Shown: positions 16,388 to 25,742, counted from the stretch's first letter. The stretch is DNA of 64,000 bases from Candidatus Albibeggiatoa sp. nov. NOAA (GCA_025800385.1 JAOXRS010000116.1:124001-188000), one strand, 5' to 3'. The notes: generated by a model not told the origin, from the sequence alone. Made by a program: numbers and translations.

Positions 16388-17638
16388 TTAAGCTGCTGCT
16401 TCTGCTTTACGTGCGAACCATTTTTCAGCTTCTTCGTCCCAGCCATCAGTACGTACATAAGAGCATTGACGAGGTTCAGCAACCATATTTGGATCAACTT
16501 CAAGGCCGATGCCTTCTAAGAAGTTCACAAGACCGATACGTTCGATCATTTCACCAGTACGTTCGTGCTCAAGCGCGTTTTCAGCAAAGAAGTCAATGAT
16601 ATTTTCAGCAACTTCAGTTAATTGCTCGTAATCTTCTTCAGTTTCTAACTTCATGAATGGGATTACAACTGTACCCATTAAGTCACCGATTTTTAGAGTA
16701 CGTTTACCACCGATTAACATGGTCACACCTTTGTCATCACCCGGAGATAATGCTTTAGTCATCACGTTAACGCAGTGCATACAACGTACGCAGTTACGGT
16801 TATCAACGTCTAAGGTGTCATCATCATTTAAAGATAATGCATTGGTTGGGCAACGAGAAACCACGTTATCGATCACATATTTGCGACCTTTATCAGCAAC
16901 GAATTTAACCACTTCTTCTTGGTTAACTTTCATATCGTCGCGCCATGTACCAATAATAGACATGTCAGCACGTTCAATAGAGTTCATGCAGTCGTTAGGG
17001 CAGCCAGATACTTTAAACTTGAACTTGTAAGGCAATGCAGGACGGTGCATGTCATCAAGGAAGTTATTAACTAAAGTACGGTGAATTTTTTGCTCATTGG
17101 CACAAGATTGCTCACAGCGAGCTGCACCCACGCAAGACATACCTGTACGCACAGCAGGACCCGCGCCGCCTAAGTCAAAACCAATTTTGTTTAACTCATC
17201 AAATGCAGGTTGTACATTTTCAGTTGTCACACCTTGGAACATGATGTCGCCACTTTGACCATGGAATGCGATTAAACCTGAGCCATATTTTTCCCAGATA
17301 TCACAGAATTTACGCATGATCTCAGTGTCATAGTGCATACCTGCAGGTGGTTGGATACGCAATGTGTGGAATTCTTTAGAAGCTGGATATTTTGCAGCGA
17401 CTTCAGAGAAACGAGGGATAACACCACCGCCGTAACCAATAACACCAACAGTACCACCTTTCCAGTAGCCTTTGCGTGTTTGGTAGGAGTGTTCCAATTG
17501 ACCTAATAAGTCAACCATCATGTCTTGATAAGGTTTATCCTCATCATTTGCTAATCGTTTCAAGCCTGTTACAAAACTTGGCCATGGGCCGCTTTCCAAC
17601 TGGTCAAGATTAGGCGTTTGGTGCATCTCTTTTGCCAT
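16388..17638 (-). CDS. dsrA: Reverse dissimilatory sulfite reductase subunit alpha (DsrA)
   Basis: This is the 416-residue alpha subunit. The sirohaem/[4Fe-4S] ligands are seen as SCVGAARCEQSC (C-X5-C) and SGCPNDCMNS (C-X3-C). A ferredoxin insertion (SRCPTNAL, NCVRCMHC) follows, as in all DsrA proteins. It is the first gene of the dsrABEFHCMK-LJ-OP operon. The start has AGGAGC eight bases upstream. Divergent transcription from a TauD-like gene leaves a 410-bp control region. Confidence 0.98.
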   Translation of the reverse strand: MAKEMHQTPNLDQLESGPWPSFVTGLKRLANDEDKPYQDMMVDLLGQLEHSYQTRKGYWKGGTVGVIGYGGGVIPRFSEVAAKYPASKEFHTLRIQPPAGMHYDTEIMRKFCDIWEKYGSGLIAFHGQSGDIMFQGVTTENVQPAFDELNKIGFDLGGAGPAVRTGMSCVGAARCEQSCANEQKIHRTLVNNFLDDMHRPALPYKFKFKVSGCPNDCMNSIERADMSIIGTWRDDMKVNQEEVVKFVADKGRKYVIDNVVSRCPTNALSLNDDDTLDVDNRNCVRCMHCVNVMTKALSPGDDKGVTMLIGGKRTLKIGDLMGTVVIPFMKLETEEDYEQLTEVAENIIDFFAENALEHERTGEMIERIGLVNFLEGIGLEVDPNMVAEPRQCSYVRTDGWDEEAEKWFARKAEAAA

Positions 17639-17712
17639 TGCTCAGCTCCTGATATGTCTCTAAGGTGAAAGGTGATTGACCAAGATAAATGTCTCAGGCA
17701 TACCACTGTTTC

Positions 17713-17739
17713 TAATTATTCATTTATTAGAGCGGTCAA
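17713..17739 (-). promoter_or_regulatory. Weak candidate dsr operon promoter
   Basis: On the minus strand TTGACC (17734-17739) is followed after 15 bp by TAATTA (17713-17718), about 75 bp before the dsrA start. The spacing is short and the -10 imperfect. I list it only as the best visible candidate in the divergent control region. Confidence 0.22.
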
Positions 17740-18000
17740 TACTAAATAAACTTAAAACCACTCTGTCCGAAAACTTTTACTTTGTCGCGTATTTTTTAGT
17801 TTTTATTTTATTGCAGCGCACAATAAACTTTTTACTTGAAAGCCTACTGTATTTTTGCATTATCGTTACATCGTAATATAATAAAATAGTAATTTAGCAA
17901 TGTTTAGTCAAGCAAAAAATATAAAAAATAATATCAAGCTATTATAAAGGGTTTTTACCTTTTACTTAGGTTAAACGTTTTACTAAAAGAACTGTTTTAT

Positions 18001-18021
18001 AGTTGATATAAATAGTCAACT
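18001..18021 (+). promoter_or_regulatory. Inverted repeat overlapping a -10-like sequence
   Basis: AGTTGA-TATAAATAG-TCAACT is a perfect 6-bp inverted repeat with TATAAA in its centre, 27 bp before the dioxygenase start. The layout suits an operator over the -10 box; no regulator gene is visible nearby. Confidence 0.35.
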
Positions 18022-18048
18022 TTTAACATAAAGTCAAGAAAGGCATTT

Positions 18049-18978
18049 ATGAAAAATTTACAAACATCATTTATCACGAATTATCAGACCCGTCAAGCAA
18101 GCCCATTTGATTTATCTAATGATGCTAGTTATTTAGCGTGGAGAGACAGTAAGTTAGAAAATTATCCTTCGGTCATAAAAGATTTGATTATCCCCATAAA
18201 AAATCCTAAAAAACTGTCGTTTTCAGAAAAATCACAAATTTTAGGGCTATTATACAAAACTAATATCGCTTTTTATCAGGTACAGAATGACATAGAAGTT
18301 GATAAAAATAGTTTGGATTTATTAGGCAGACAATTCGGTTTAGCGCATATAGATCGCACTTTAACCGCTGAAGGAGAAGATGGGATTACACCGTTGCAAG
18401 TGGAAGCTAATGGTGAGCGTCATGATTATATTCCTTACACCGATAAACCCATAAATTGGCATACTGATGGTTATTACAATGAAGTGGATAAACCTGTGCA
18501 AGCGATGTTGTTGCACTGTACCCGTCCTGCATTAGAAGGTGGCGAAAATCAAATAGTAGATAATGATTTAGCTTATATTTATTTACGCGACAAAAATCCT
18601 GCTTATATCGAAGCCTTAATGCAAAATGATGTAATGACGATTCCTGCCAATGAACAAAATGGGCAAATTTTACGTGCTGAATCTGTTGGCTCAGTGTTCT
18701 CGATTAATGAACAGGGTGGCTTGCGTACTCGTTATACAGCTAGAAAACGTAATATCATTTGGAAGGATGACCCCATTGTGAAAGAAGCCGTCACAGAACT
18801 AAATGCTTTTTTAAATTCGGAGTCACCATATATTTTTCGGCATTGTTTAGCACCGAATCAAGGCTTAATTTGTAATAATGTATTGCATAATCGGACAGGG
18901 TTTAAAAATGGTAATGATATTGCTCAACAACGTTTGATTTATCGGATTCGTTATTATGATGCGGTTCAGGAGATTTGA
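18049..18978 (+). CDS. TauD/TfdA-type Fe(II)/2-oxoglutarate dioxygenase
   Basis: In this 309-residue protein the iron facial triad can be read: the HxD in NWHTDGYYN and the distal His in NNVLHNRTGF. A C-terminal Arg pair in RLIYRIRYYD is suited to binding 2-oxoglutarate. The family includes taurine dioxygenase, which releases sulfite, and many hydroxylases; the substrate here cannot be read from sequence. It is divergent from the dsr operon, so a role in supplying sulfite or other sulfur is conceivable, but that is inference. AGAAAGG precedes the ATG. Confidence 0.85.
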   Translation: MKNLQTSFITNYQTRQASPFDLSNDASYLAWRDSKLENYPSVIKDLIIPIKNPKKLSFSEKSQILGLLYKTNIAFYQVQNDIEVDKNSLDLLGRQFGLAHIDRTLTAEGEDGITPLQVEANGERHDYIPYTDKPINWHTDGYYNEVDKPVQAMLLHCTRPALEGGENQIVDNDLAYIYLRDKNPAYIEALMQNDVMTIPANEQNGQILRAESVGSVFSINEQGGLRTRYTARKRNIIWKDDPIVKEAVTELNAFLNSESPYIFRHCLAPNQGLICNNVLHNRTGFKNGNDIAQQRLIYRIRYYDAVQEI

Positions 18979-19083
18979 TATAGTGGCAAGCCTTTCATAT
19001 TACTCAATGATGGAGTAGGTTTGTTGATTTCCTTTAGCTGTCTATTGAGGCATGTTCTTGCAATATATTCCATTTCCCCAAGC

Positions 19084-19118
19084 AATTGATAGGGAGCTTT
19101 TTTTGCTTCCTATTCAAT
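19084..19118. terminator. Stem-loop between dioxygenase and CPCC genes
   Basis: AATTGATAGGGAGC and GCTTCCTATTCAATT pair around a TTTTTTT loop, with one wobble pair and one bulge. It lies in the convergent gap and could terminate the dioxygenase transcript. Confidence 0.45.
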
Positions 19119-19174
19119 TTTATACAAACTTCTTTTATTTCTGTAAATATCACTCATTCATTTAGTCTATCTCG

Positions 19175-19444
19175 CTATTTATATTTATCAGGAATACTTC
19201 TGAGCTGTTGCTTATAATCCCAACTCAATGGCTTTTCTTCGCTGTAACTCCAAGTCATGTTATTATTAATCCACTGTTCTCGAAATTTTTTGATTCCTTT
19301 CAATGTAGAATCTTGATAACCAAATTCAACTCCACAGCATGGGCAATACTCAAATAAGGGTATTTTTCCGTCTTTTCCCCAAGGAGGATATCCAAGAAAA
19401 AAACCACATATTCTACAATTGTTTATATATTTGTCACTAGTCAT
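19175..19444 (-). CDS. Small cysteine-rich CPCC-type protein
   Basis: This 89-residue cytosolic protein has two CxxC pairs (NCRICGF and YCPCCGVEFGY) that form a probable zinc ribbon. The tail FREQWINNNMTWSYSEEKPLSW resembles a widespread group of small proteins found beside polymorphic toxins, where they are often presumed immunity proteins. No toxin gene is next to it here. The ribosome site is weak. A related Cys-rich gene lies 129 bp upstream on the same strand. Confidence 0.72.
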   Translation of the reverse strand: MTSDKYINNCRICGFFLGYPPWGKDGKIPLFEYCPCCGVEFGYQDSTLKGIKKFREQWINNNMTWSYSEEKPLSWDYKQQLRSIPDKYK

Positions 19445-19573
19445 TTAAAATAGTCATGGTTTCTTTTGTTTTTTAAGCTAATTATCTGTAAGTAATTTTC
19501 TTTCAAGTTTCAACAGTTGTTCACTATTAACTCATTAGACAATGATAACTAAATATATCTGTTTTTTAGTTGT

Positions 19574-19852
19574 CTATTTTTTGTAATAGCTTAAAGCTTC
19601 TCCCTTTGTAGGTGGCCTAACTTTAGATATAAACTCCCTATCTATGACTCCATACTTAGCAAAATTTTCTCTAGCTGTATTTAAACTAATCCTGTTAGCC
19701 CCTCCATTATAATTAGGGTCATCATATTGAACATTATCATCTTCCCAGTTACATACAGGACAAATTTCAAAAGTACCTGAAGGCTTTTCACTCAATGTAA
19801 AGTATCCACAGCAAGGGCATGGATAACATGCTAACTTCTCCTCAGCAACCAT
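19574..19852 (-). CDS. CPCC family cysteine-rich protein
   Basis: The 92-residue protein opens with YPCPCCGYFTL and ICPVCNWEDD and continues with DPNYNGGANRISLNTAR, which is the signature of the Cys-rich CPCC family (PF14206). Four cysteines in two pairs predict zinc binding. Members often stand in immunity-gene arrays, but the molecular role is not established. The gene pairs with the Cys-rich gene just downstream, so the two may be one transcript. The spacing allows a promoter just before ndk on the opposite strand. Confidence 0.85.
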   Translation of the reverse strand: MVAEEKLACYPCPCCGYFTLSEKPSGTFEICPVCNWEDDNVQYDDPNYNGGANRISLNTARENFAKYGVIDREFISKVRPPTKGEALSYYKK

Positions 19853-20023
19853 TTTGTCTCATCCTTCTTGAAAATATTCAAAATCATGGTTATATACTTG
19901 TTAAATATAAATTTGTTGATAAATATTAAGTATAAGATTACACCATTAAAGCCTTAATATAATCAATGAATTAAGCTTTTTCTCAAAAGATGTAAATCTC
20001 TATAACCTAACTGGCTGATAAAT

Positions 20024-20032
20024 TGATATAAT
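20024..20032 (+). promoter_or_regulatory. Extended -10 promoter of ndk
   Basis: TGATATAAT is a perfect extended -10 (TGn-TATAAT), 34 bp before the ndk ATG. The leader would be about 28 nt. No good -35 is seen, which extended -10 promoters can tolerate. Confidence 0.5.
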
Positions 20033-20066
20033 TGCGCACTCTAAAAACCAACTGGAGTATTTTTGA

Positions 20067-20498
20067 ATGGCGATTGAACGCACTATTTCTATTATTAAGC
20101 CTGATGCTGTTGCTAAAAACGTGATTGGTGAAATTTATGCTCGCTTTGAAAAAGGTGGCTTAAAAGTTGTTGCTGCTAAAATGTTGCACTTATCACGTGA
20201 ACAAGCTGAAGGCTTTTATGCTGTTCATAAAGAACGTCCATTTTTTGGCGAATTAGTCGACTTTATGATTTCTGGCCCTATCATGGTGCAAGTTTTAGAA
20301 GGTGAAGACGCTATTCAGAAAAACCGCGAATTAATGGGTGCAACGAATCCTAAAGAAGCGGCTGCTGGCACTATCCGTGCTGATTTTGCTGAATCGATTG
20401 ATGAAAATGCAGTACATGGTTCTGATGGTACTGATACTGCTGCAACTGAAATCGCTTACTTCTTCACTGACGCAGAGCTTTGCCCAAGAACGCGCTAG
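20067..20498 (+). CDS. ndk: Nucleoside diphosphate kinase
   Basis: The 143-residue protein has the standard length. It has the Lys motif [10 protein letters not shown] at the N-terminus and the phospho-accepting His117 in NAVHGSD, so it is catalytically complete. It transfers the gamma-phosphate of ATP to NDPs. It is followed by rlmN, pilW and rodZ, a conserved gammaproteobacterial order. An unusual repeat tract fills the gap to rlmN. Confidence 0.98.
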   Translation: MAIERTISIIKPDAVAKNVIGEIYARFEKGGLKVVAAKMLHLSREQAEGFYAVHKERPFFGELVDFMISGPIMVQVLEGEDAIQKNRELMGATNPKEAAAGTIRADFAESIDENAVHGSDGTDTAATEIAYFFTDAELCPRTR

Positions 20499-20499
20499 T

Positions 20500-20585
20500 C
20501 AGTTGACAATTAACAATGAACAATTAACAGTATGCTGCTAGTTGTTTCGTTGTTAATTGATAATTGTTTAATTGATAATTGTTAC
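20500..20585. repeat. Inverted pair of heptamer repeat tracts
   Basis: Five in-phase units start 2 bp after the ndk stop: CAGTTGA, CAATTAA, CAATGAA, CAATTAA, CAGTATG. After about 15 bp the complementary pattern follows to the rlmN start (TTGTTAA, TTGATAA, TTGTTTAA, TTGATAA, TTGTTAC). The two arms can pair into a long AT stem (for example CAATTAACA with TGTTAATTG). The unit order parallels the secD-secF tract at 3789-3823. Confidence 0.85.
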
Positions 20586-20587
20586 AG

Positions 20588-21688
20588 ATGAATTTATTAG
20601 ATTATAACCGCGAAGATTTAGGCCAATTTTTTACTGAATGGGGTGAAAAACCATTTCGTGCAACCCAAGTTTTAAAGTGGGTGCATCAATTGGGTGTTAC
20701 CGATTTCGACGAAATGACTAACTTAAGCAAAGCATTGCGTCAACGCCTCCATACAGAAACCAGCTTAACCATTCCTCAAATTGTGACTGAGCAAGTATCA
20801 GTCGATGGCACTCGTAAATGGGTGTTAGAGTTGGCCGATGGCAATCGGATTGAAATGGTGTTTATTCCTGAAGATGATCGCAACACCTTATGTATTTCTT
20901 CGCAAGTCGGTTGTGTTTTAGACTGTAGCTTTTGCTCCACTGCACAGCAAGGCTTTAGCCGTAACTTAACCGTGGGTGAAATTATCGGTCAATTATGGTT
21001 AGCGGAACACCATTTGCGCTCTCAAAATATTTATGCAACCGATGTACAACAACGTGCAATCAGCAATGTGGTTCTCATGGGCATGGGCGAACCATTAGCC
21101 AATTTTAAAAATGTGGTTAAGGCAATGAATTTGATGCGTGATGATTTTAGCTATGGTTTGTCATGGCGACGTATTACCTTAAGCACTGCAGGAGTTGTCC
21201 CCGCAATGGAACGTCTAAAACAACAATGTCCTGTGAATTTAGCGGTTTCATTACATGCGCCAACGGATGAATTACGCAATGAACTTGTACCGATTAATAA
21301 AAAGTATCCTATTGCAGAATTACTTAATGCATGTCGTGACTACATAAAAAATGAAAGTCGCCGTAAAATCACTTTTGAATATGTGATGTTGCAAGATTTT
21401 AACGATACACCACAGCACGCGCGCCAATTGGCAAAATTGTTACGCAATGTGCCTTCAAAGATTAATTTGATTCCATTTAATCCATTTCCTAATTCGCCTT
21501 ATCAGCGTTCAAGTCAAGCACGTATCAATGAGTTTCGGGATATTTTAATCAAGGCAGGTTTAATCACTGTGACCCGCAAAACCCGTGGTGATGATATTGA
21601 TGCAGCCTGTGGGCAACTGGTTGGACGGGTGTTTAATAAACGACAAGGCCATACTCAGCCTATCATGATGCAAGGAGCGAGAGGATGA
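20588..21688 (+). CDS. rlmN: Dual-specificity 23S rRNA/tRNA adenine C2-methyltransferase RlmN
   Basis: The 366-residue radical-SAM enzyme methylates A2503 of 23S rRNA and A37 of some tRNAs. The cluster-binding motif is CVLDCSFC (CX3CX2C). The substrate-methylating cysteine is in the C-terminal [11 protein letters not shown], with the partner Cys earlier in the protein. I start it at the ATG at 20588 ([10 protein letters not shown]). The few codons before it are part of the repeat tract and no clear ribosome site exists, so translation may depend on the ndk-rlmN hairpin. The pilW start overlaps its stop as ATGA. Confidence 0.97.
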   Translation: MNLLDYNREDLGQFFTEWGEKPFRATQVLKWVHQLGVTDFDEMTNLSKALRQRLHTETSLTIPQIVTEQVSVDGTRKWVLELADGNRIEMVFIPEDDRNTLCISSQVGCVLDCSFCSTAQQGFSRNLTVGEIIGQLWLAEHHLRSQNIYATDVQQRAISNVVLMGMGEPLANFKNVVKAMNLMRDDFSYGLSWRRITLSTAGVVPAMERLKQQCPVNLAVSLHAPTDELRNELVPINKKYPIAELLNACRDYIKNESRRKITFEYVMLQDFNDTPQHARQLAKLLRNVPSKINLIPFNPFPNSPYQRSSQARINEFRDILIKAGLITVTRKTRGDDIDAACGQLVGRVFNKRQGHTQPIMMQGARG

Positions 21689-22506
21689 AGTACTTGATTT
21701 TAGTTTTCATCGCCATATCACTGGCAGCTTGCGGTAGCAACCCCGTGATTAACGATAAAGATTTGAATCAGCTCAGTAGTTTAGACGACTTAAAGCATTT
21801 AGAGTACGACATCAGTCAAGTTAAACCTTATAAACCTGAAAAAGTGTCTGAAATCAATTTGAATTTAGGCATTGAGTATATGAAGCGGGGTAAAATGGAA
21901 ATTGCCTTAAACCGCTTACGTAAAGCCATCGAGAAAGATAAAGATTATGCAGACGCGCATAGCACTATCGCGATTTTATATGAACGGGTTGGACAAATTG
22001 AAGATGCTCGTAATCATTATGAAACAGCGGTAAAGCTGCAAGTTTACAATGCAACGATTCAAAATAATTATGGCCAATTTTTATGCAAGCATGGGACATG
22101 GGAAGAGGCCAATCGTGCATTTTTGATTGCATTAGCTAATCCTGTTTATGCCCGTCCAGAAGTCCCTGCAACCAATGCAGCCATTTGTGCGATGCGCCAT
22201 AAGCATTATGATGAGGCAGAAGCTTATCTACGCAAGGCACTCACAGTTAACCCTAATTTTTCTCGTGCTTTATACCAAATGGCACTATTGAATTCTGAAA
22301 CAGGCCGTTATAATGTCGCTAAGGAGTATTTTGATCGCTACATTGATGATAGGCCACATAATGCACAAACGTTGTGGTTAGGCATTCGTATCGCACATGC
22401 ACTGCGGGATTCATTAACAAAAGCGCGTTATGCACGAATTTTGCGTTCTGAATTTCCAGATGCCATCGAAGTGCAGTGGCTGAATAAAGAACGTTATCAT
22501 AAATAG
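21685..22506 (+). CDS. pilW: Type IV pilus biogenesis/stability lipoprotein PilW
   Basis: The 273-residue protein begins with a lipoprotein signal ([16 protein letters not shown], lipobox LAAC, Cys16), followed by at least four to five TPR motifs ([33 protein letters not shown] and further repeats). This is the PilW/PilF plan: an outer-membrane lipoprotein needed for PilQ secretin assembly or pilus stability. It overlaps rlmN by 4 bp, so translation is probably coupled. It supports twitching or gliding ability in this organism. Confidence 0.93.
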   Translation: MKYLILVFIAISLAACGSNPVINDKDLNQLSSLDDLKHLEYDISQVKPYKPEKVSEINLNLGIEYMKRGKMEIALNRLRKAIEKDKDYADAHSTIAILYERVGQIEDARNHYETAVKLQVYNATIQNNYGQFLCKHGTWEEANRAFLIALANPVYARPEVPATNAAICAMRHKHYDEAEAYLRKALTVNPNFSRALYQMALLNSETGRYNVAKEYFDRYIDDRPHNAQTLWLGIRIAHALRDSLTKARYARILRSEFPDAIEVQWLNKERYHK

Positions 22507-22525
22507 AGAATGACGGTACACATAT

Positions 22526-23557
22526 ATGACAACAACTTATGGAAATGATGCTGCGGAAGACGGCGTAATTAAAGTCACCACTGTAGATTCGGCTGAGGGT
22601 GAGCAAGCAGAGTCTGCAGAGCAAGTTCCAGAAGCAATTGATTTAAATGGTTTAAAACCCGGTGAATGGTTGAAGCAGTTGCGTGAACAGAAAAATCTGT
22701 CAATAGAACACGTAGCAGATAGGCTTTATTTAGACACAGGTGTTGTCACTGCATTAGAAGATGGTGACTATGCAGCTTTACCTCCACCGATTTTTGTACG
22801 TGGTTACATTCGTAATTACGCTAAATTATTAGAAGTGCCTTCATCTGATGAGTTGGTCGGTGCGTATAATTCAGTACAGCCTGATGAATCATTACCAATG
22901 ATTACACCTCAAATCCATTATGGTGGTCAAGTCAACACTGTGAATAGCAAAGATTGGCGGGTTAGAGCTTTTACTTTCTTATTTATATTGGCTGTTGCTA
23001 TATTGGTTGTATTAGGTGGTATTCGTTTATCAAACAAGCCAATGCAACAAGGTGGCGTGGTGATGGAGCTGCCTGAGACAACTGAAAACGCAGGTGAAAG
23101 TACATTAGCTCTGCCGCGTTTAAATATTGAAGCTACAACTGAAGAAACGACTTTCGAGCCACCAGCTATTGAAAGTACCAGCTTAGAAACATCTGAAGCA
23201 TCGGATGATGTTGAAAACGTAACTATTTCGCTTACGTCTACGGATGATACAGATACACAAGAAGCAACGCCAGCCCCGCCTACGTTTACAGCAGAACAGT
23301 TACACACAGTGGTGATTAATTATTCAATGGATTCATGGACACGTATTATTGATAATGCCAATGAAAAAGTATTTGAAGGGGTGGCTAAAGCTGGACGTAG
23401 CATCACTGTAACGGGTGAGCCTCCATTTAAAATGCGCTTTGGTGTGGTGCAAGGTGTGACCGTTGAATATAAAAATGAAGTCATTACCGTTGAAAACCAT
23501 CCTAACCGTTCAGGTCGTAGTTTTACGATTGGTGAACCATTACCAGATGCCAACTAG
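22526..23557 (+). CDS. rodZ: Cytoskeleton protein RodZ
   Basis: The 343-residue protein has a helix-turn-helix domain in the cytosol (GEWLKQLREQKNLSIEHVADRL and PIFVRGYIRNYAKLL, about residues 46-110), one transmembrane helix (about 150-170), and a long Thr/Glu-rich linker. It ends in the DUF4115 periplasmic domain (WTRIIDNANEKVFEG...AGRSITVTGEPPFKMRFG). RodZ links MreB to the elongation machinery and sets rod shape. The usual next gene ispG is absent; instead a terminator follows. Confidence 0.95.
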   Translation: MTTTYGNDAAEDGVIKVTTVDSAEGEQAESAEQVPEAIDLNGLKPGEWLKQLREQKNLSIEHVADRLYLDTGVVTALEDGDYAALPPPIFVRGYIRNYAKLLEVPSSDELVGAYNSVQPDESLPMITPQIHYGGQVNTVNSKDWRVRAFTFLFILAVAILVVLGGIRLSNKPMQQGGVVMELPETTENAGESTLALPRLNIEATTEETTFEPPAIESTSLETSEASDDVENVTISLTSTDDTDTQEATPAPPTFTAEQLHTVVINYSMDSWTRIIDNANEKVFEGVAKAGRSITVTGEPPFKMRFGVVQGVTVEYKNEVITVENHPNRSGRSFTIGEPLPDAN

Positions 23558-23565
23558 TTTCAAGT

Positions 23566-23612
23566 GAGCTGTTTTGCACTGGATCGCTATTGTGCAAAGC
23601 AAGCTCTTTTAT
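23566..23612 (+). terminator. Terminator after rodZ
   Basis: GAGCTGTTTTGCAC and GTGCAAAGCAAGCTC form a 14-bp stem with one bulge and one wobble pair, followed by TTTTATTATTT. It lies 9 bp after the rodZ stop and ends the ndk-rlmN-pilW-rodZ unit. Confidence 0.8.
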
Positions 23613-23650
23613 TATTTGTTATAGCTTTACTCATTGCTACAACATAATAT

Positions 23651-24310
23651 CTACTTTGTCATTTCTAACCATGTAGGCAATTCAGTTACATCATCTAAAC
23701 ACGTTAAAGGATTACATGTCATTAAGCGTTGTTTATCCTGCAATCCGTAAGAAACTGCAATACTTGCCATACCCGCTTTATTGGCCATTTCCAAATCGAA
23801 TAAGCTATCGCCAATCATCACCGCATCACTCACATTTGTATCGAGTTCTTCTAAAATTTCATATAGCATATGAGGGTTAGGCTTAGATGTGGTTTCTTCA
23901 GCACAACGGGTACTGTGAAATAAATGCTTCAAGCCTGTTTTGTCTAATGCTTCATTTAAACCGCGCCGACCTTTACCCGTAGCCACTGCTAACCAATAGC
24001 CTGCATCATATAAACCTTGCAGTACTTCATCTGCTTTATCAAATAATGGGGTCGGTTTTGCATAGCTAGAAAAATAGTTATCACGGTAAATTTTAACCGC
24101 TTGTTTTAACTGTGCTGGACTACCATCAGAGCATAAAGCTTGAAAGCCTTCTAATAAACCGAGACCTACAATTTGACGAATTTCATGTGCAGTACGTGGC
24201 TGTAAACCAACCTCAGCAATCGCAATTTTAAAACAATCGATAATACGGGCTTGAGAATCCATCAATGTCCCATCCCAATCAAAAATCAGTAATTTAAACT
24301 TGTTTGACAT
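23651..24310 (-). CDS. HAD-superfamily phosphatase, phosphoglycolate-phosphatase-like
   Basis: The 219-residue HAD-IA hydrolase has all the loops: motif I FDWDGTLMDS (nucleophile Asp), motif II VATGKG, a Lys in SKPNPHML, and motif IV MIGDSLFDLEMA. A helical cap lies between motifs I and II, typical of the Gph/PGPase group. The exact substrate is not readable; 2-phosphoglycolate and pyrophosphate are possibilities. It is convergent with rodZ and stands alone. Confidence 0.9.
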   Translation of the reverse strand: MSNKFKLLIFDWDGTLMDSQARIIDCFKIAIAEVGLQPRTAHEIRQIVGLGLLEGFQALCSDGSPAQLKQAVKIYRDNYFSSYAKPTPLFDKADEVLQGLYDAGYWLAVATGKGRRGLNEALDKTGLKHLFHSTRCAEETTSKPNPHMLYEILEELDTNVSDAVMIGDSLFDLEMANKAGMASIAVSYGLQDKQRLMTCNPLTCLDDVTELPTWLEMTK

Positions 24311-24460
24311 AGCCTATCCAACCGTAGCGGTAAAAATTGGGCGACAGTTTAACAGAAATAATCAAATGGCTTGATTAAAAAAGTTTAGTTGTTTAAAGCA
24401 GATAAAACCAACTAGTGCTATTTTCATATATTATTTCTAAAATTTAAAAAGGGCTTATAA

Positions 24461-24904
24461 GTGAGTGAAGCTGAAGCAAGTTGCAATGAGTGTTATGTGT
24501 ATTTTGCATTTAGAGGGGATGACTTTAATCCTGATGATATTACGAAAGAGCTAGGTATTTCGCCAACATCAGTCATGATAAAAGGCTCAAGAATACCAGG
24601 TAAAGTCCCTAGAGCGAATGCTTGGAGGTTATCCACAGAAACTGTTAAGGATAATACTACTGATATTGATTTCATTGATGTATATGAGATGGCTTTAGAG
24701 GTTGTCAATCAATTAAAATCAAGTGTGGACATTATCAACCAAATTAAGCAGAAATATAATGCAGTTACAGTGCTAGAAGTTGTCATGTGGATTAGTGTAA
24801 ATGATGAGCTTTCTACACCCGCAGTAGGTTTTGAGCTTGATGTATTGGATTTTTTAGTCCAAACAAGAACAACCATCGATATGGATATCTATCGTAATGA
24901 ATAG
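24461..24904 (+). CDS. DUF4279-like hypothetical protein
   Basis: The 147-residue cytosolic protein opens with CYVYFAFRGDDFNPDDITKELGI, then SPTSVMIKGSR and ANAWRLSTE, the pattern of DUF4279 proteins. Those are common small orphans, often in immunity-gene neighbourhoods, with no known activity. The start is a GTG with AAGGG about ten bases upstream; a later ATG is possible but would lose the conserved N-terminus. It lies between an HAD phosphatase and tlyA and seems independent of both. Confidence 0.72.
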   Translation: MSEAEASCNECYVYFAFRGDDFNPDDITKELGISPTSVMIKGSRIPGKVPRANAWRLSTETVKDNTTDIDFIDVYEMALEVVNQLKSSVDIINQIKQKYNAVTVLEVVMWISVNDELSTPAVGFELDVLDFLVQTRTTIDMDIYRNE

Positions 24905-24960
24905 GCTGAGCCGACTTCGTTTATAATATAAACAAGTCAATGTTTTAATATTTTCAAAAG

Positions 24961-25683
24961 ATGCGATTAGATAAATTATTACAACACCAAAACCTTGCCA
25001 GTTCACGCCAACGTGCGCAAGCACTTATTGCTGAAGGTCAAGTCTGGATTGATAACCAGTGTGTCACAAAAGCCAGTAAAACGTTTCCTGAAACCACACA
25101 GATTGAAATTCGAGGCGAGACATTGCAATGGGTGTCACGTGGCGGCCTGAAATTAGAGCAAGCATTTAACACATGGCCTTTAGCAAACCCTATCACTTGT
25201 TTGGATGTTGGCGCGTCAACAGGTGGGTTTACTGACGTGCTGTTAAGCCTTGGTGCAAATAAGGTCTATGCGGTTGATGTGGGACATGAGCAATTGGTTG
25301 AAAAGCTAAGACAGGATGACAGAGTAGTTAATCTTGAAGGGATGAATATCCGCCAGCTTGATAATAACTTGATTCCTGAACCTATTGATTTTTGTTGTAT
25401 TGATGTTTCATTCATTTCTCTGACATTGGTATTGCCTGAGATCATTCATTTCCTCCAATCGCAAGCCAATGTTGTCGCACTGGTAAAACCGCAATTTGAA
25501 GTGGGTCAACAAGGTTTAGGTAAAAAGGGCGTTGTTAAAGATGAAGCCCAACATCAGTTTGCATTAGATAAAGTACGCCAATGTGCGGAAAACTTAGGTT
25601 TTGAAATAAAGGCACAAATTGACTCACCCGTCTTGGGGGGCAAAGGTAATAAAGAGTTTTTACTGTGGTTAGTGTGGGATTAA
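24961..25683 (+). CDS. tlyA: TlyA-family rRNA methyltransferase (S4-FtsJ)
   Basis: The 240-residue protein has an N-terminal S4 RNA-binding domain (MRLDKLLQHQNLASSRQRAQ, about 1-60), then an FtsJ-like methyltransferase fold with the SAM motif CLDVGASTGGFTDVLL near residue 80. Catalytic-type residues follow in FCCIDVSFISLTLVLPE and ALVKPQFEVG. TlyA proteins 2'-O-methylate rRNA; the hemolysin name is historical. No clear ribosome site precedes the ATG. A 9-bp terminator stem follows. Confidence 0.93.
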   Translation: MRLDKLLQHQNLASSRQRAQALIAEGQVWIDNQCVTKASKTFPETTQIEIRGETLQWVSRGGLKLEQAFNTWPLANPITCLDVGASTGGFTDVLLSLGANKVYAVDVGHEQLVEKLRQDDRVVNLEGMNIRQLDNNLIPEPIDFCCIDVSFISLTLVLPEIIHFLQSQANVVALVKPQFEVGQQGLGKKGVVKDEAQHQFALDKVRQCAENLGFEIKAQIDSPVLGGKGNKEFLLWLVWD

Positions 25684-25694
25684 TTTATAAAATA

Positions 25695-25734
25695 ATTGCT
25701 TAGACTTCACAAATAAATTGTCAGCCTAAGCAAT
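25695..25734. terminator. Bidirectional stem between tlyA and the 206-aa gene
   Basis: ATTGCTTAG (25695-25703) and CTAAGCAAT (25726-25734) form a perfect 9-bp stem in the convergent gap. A/T-rich flanks on both sides allow use in either direction. Confidence 0.6.
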
Positions 25735-25742
25735 GAGAAAAA

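Larger units (their letters stand above)
17639..18048. other. Divergent control region dsrA / dioxygenase
   Basis: These 410 bp are very AT-rich and lack a credible gene. They should hold the promoters of both the dsr operon (minus) and the dioxygenase (plus). Visible signals are the weak minus-strand promoter at 17713-17739, several A/T tracts around 17880-17935 that could bend DNA, and the 21-bp inverted repeat at 18001-18021. Confidence 0.5.
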
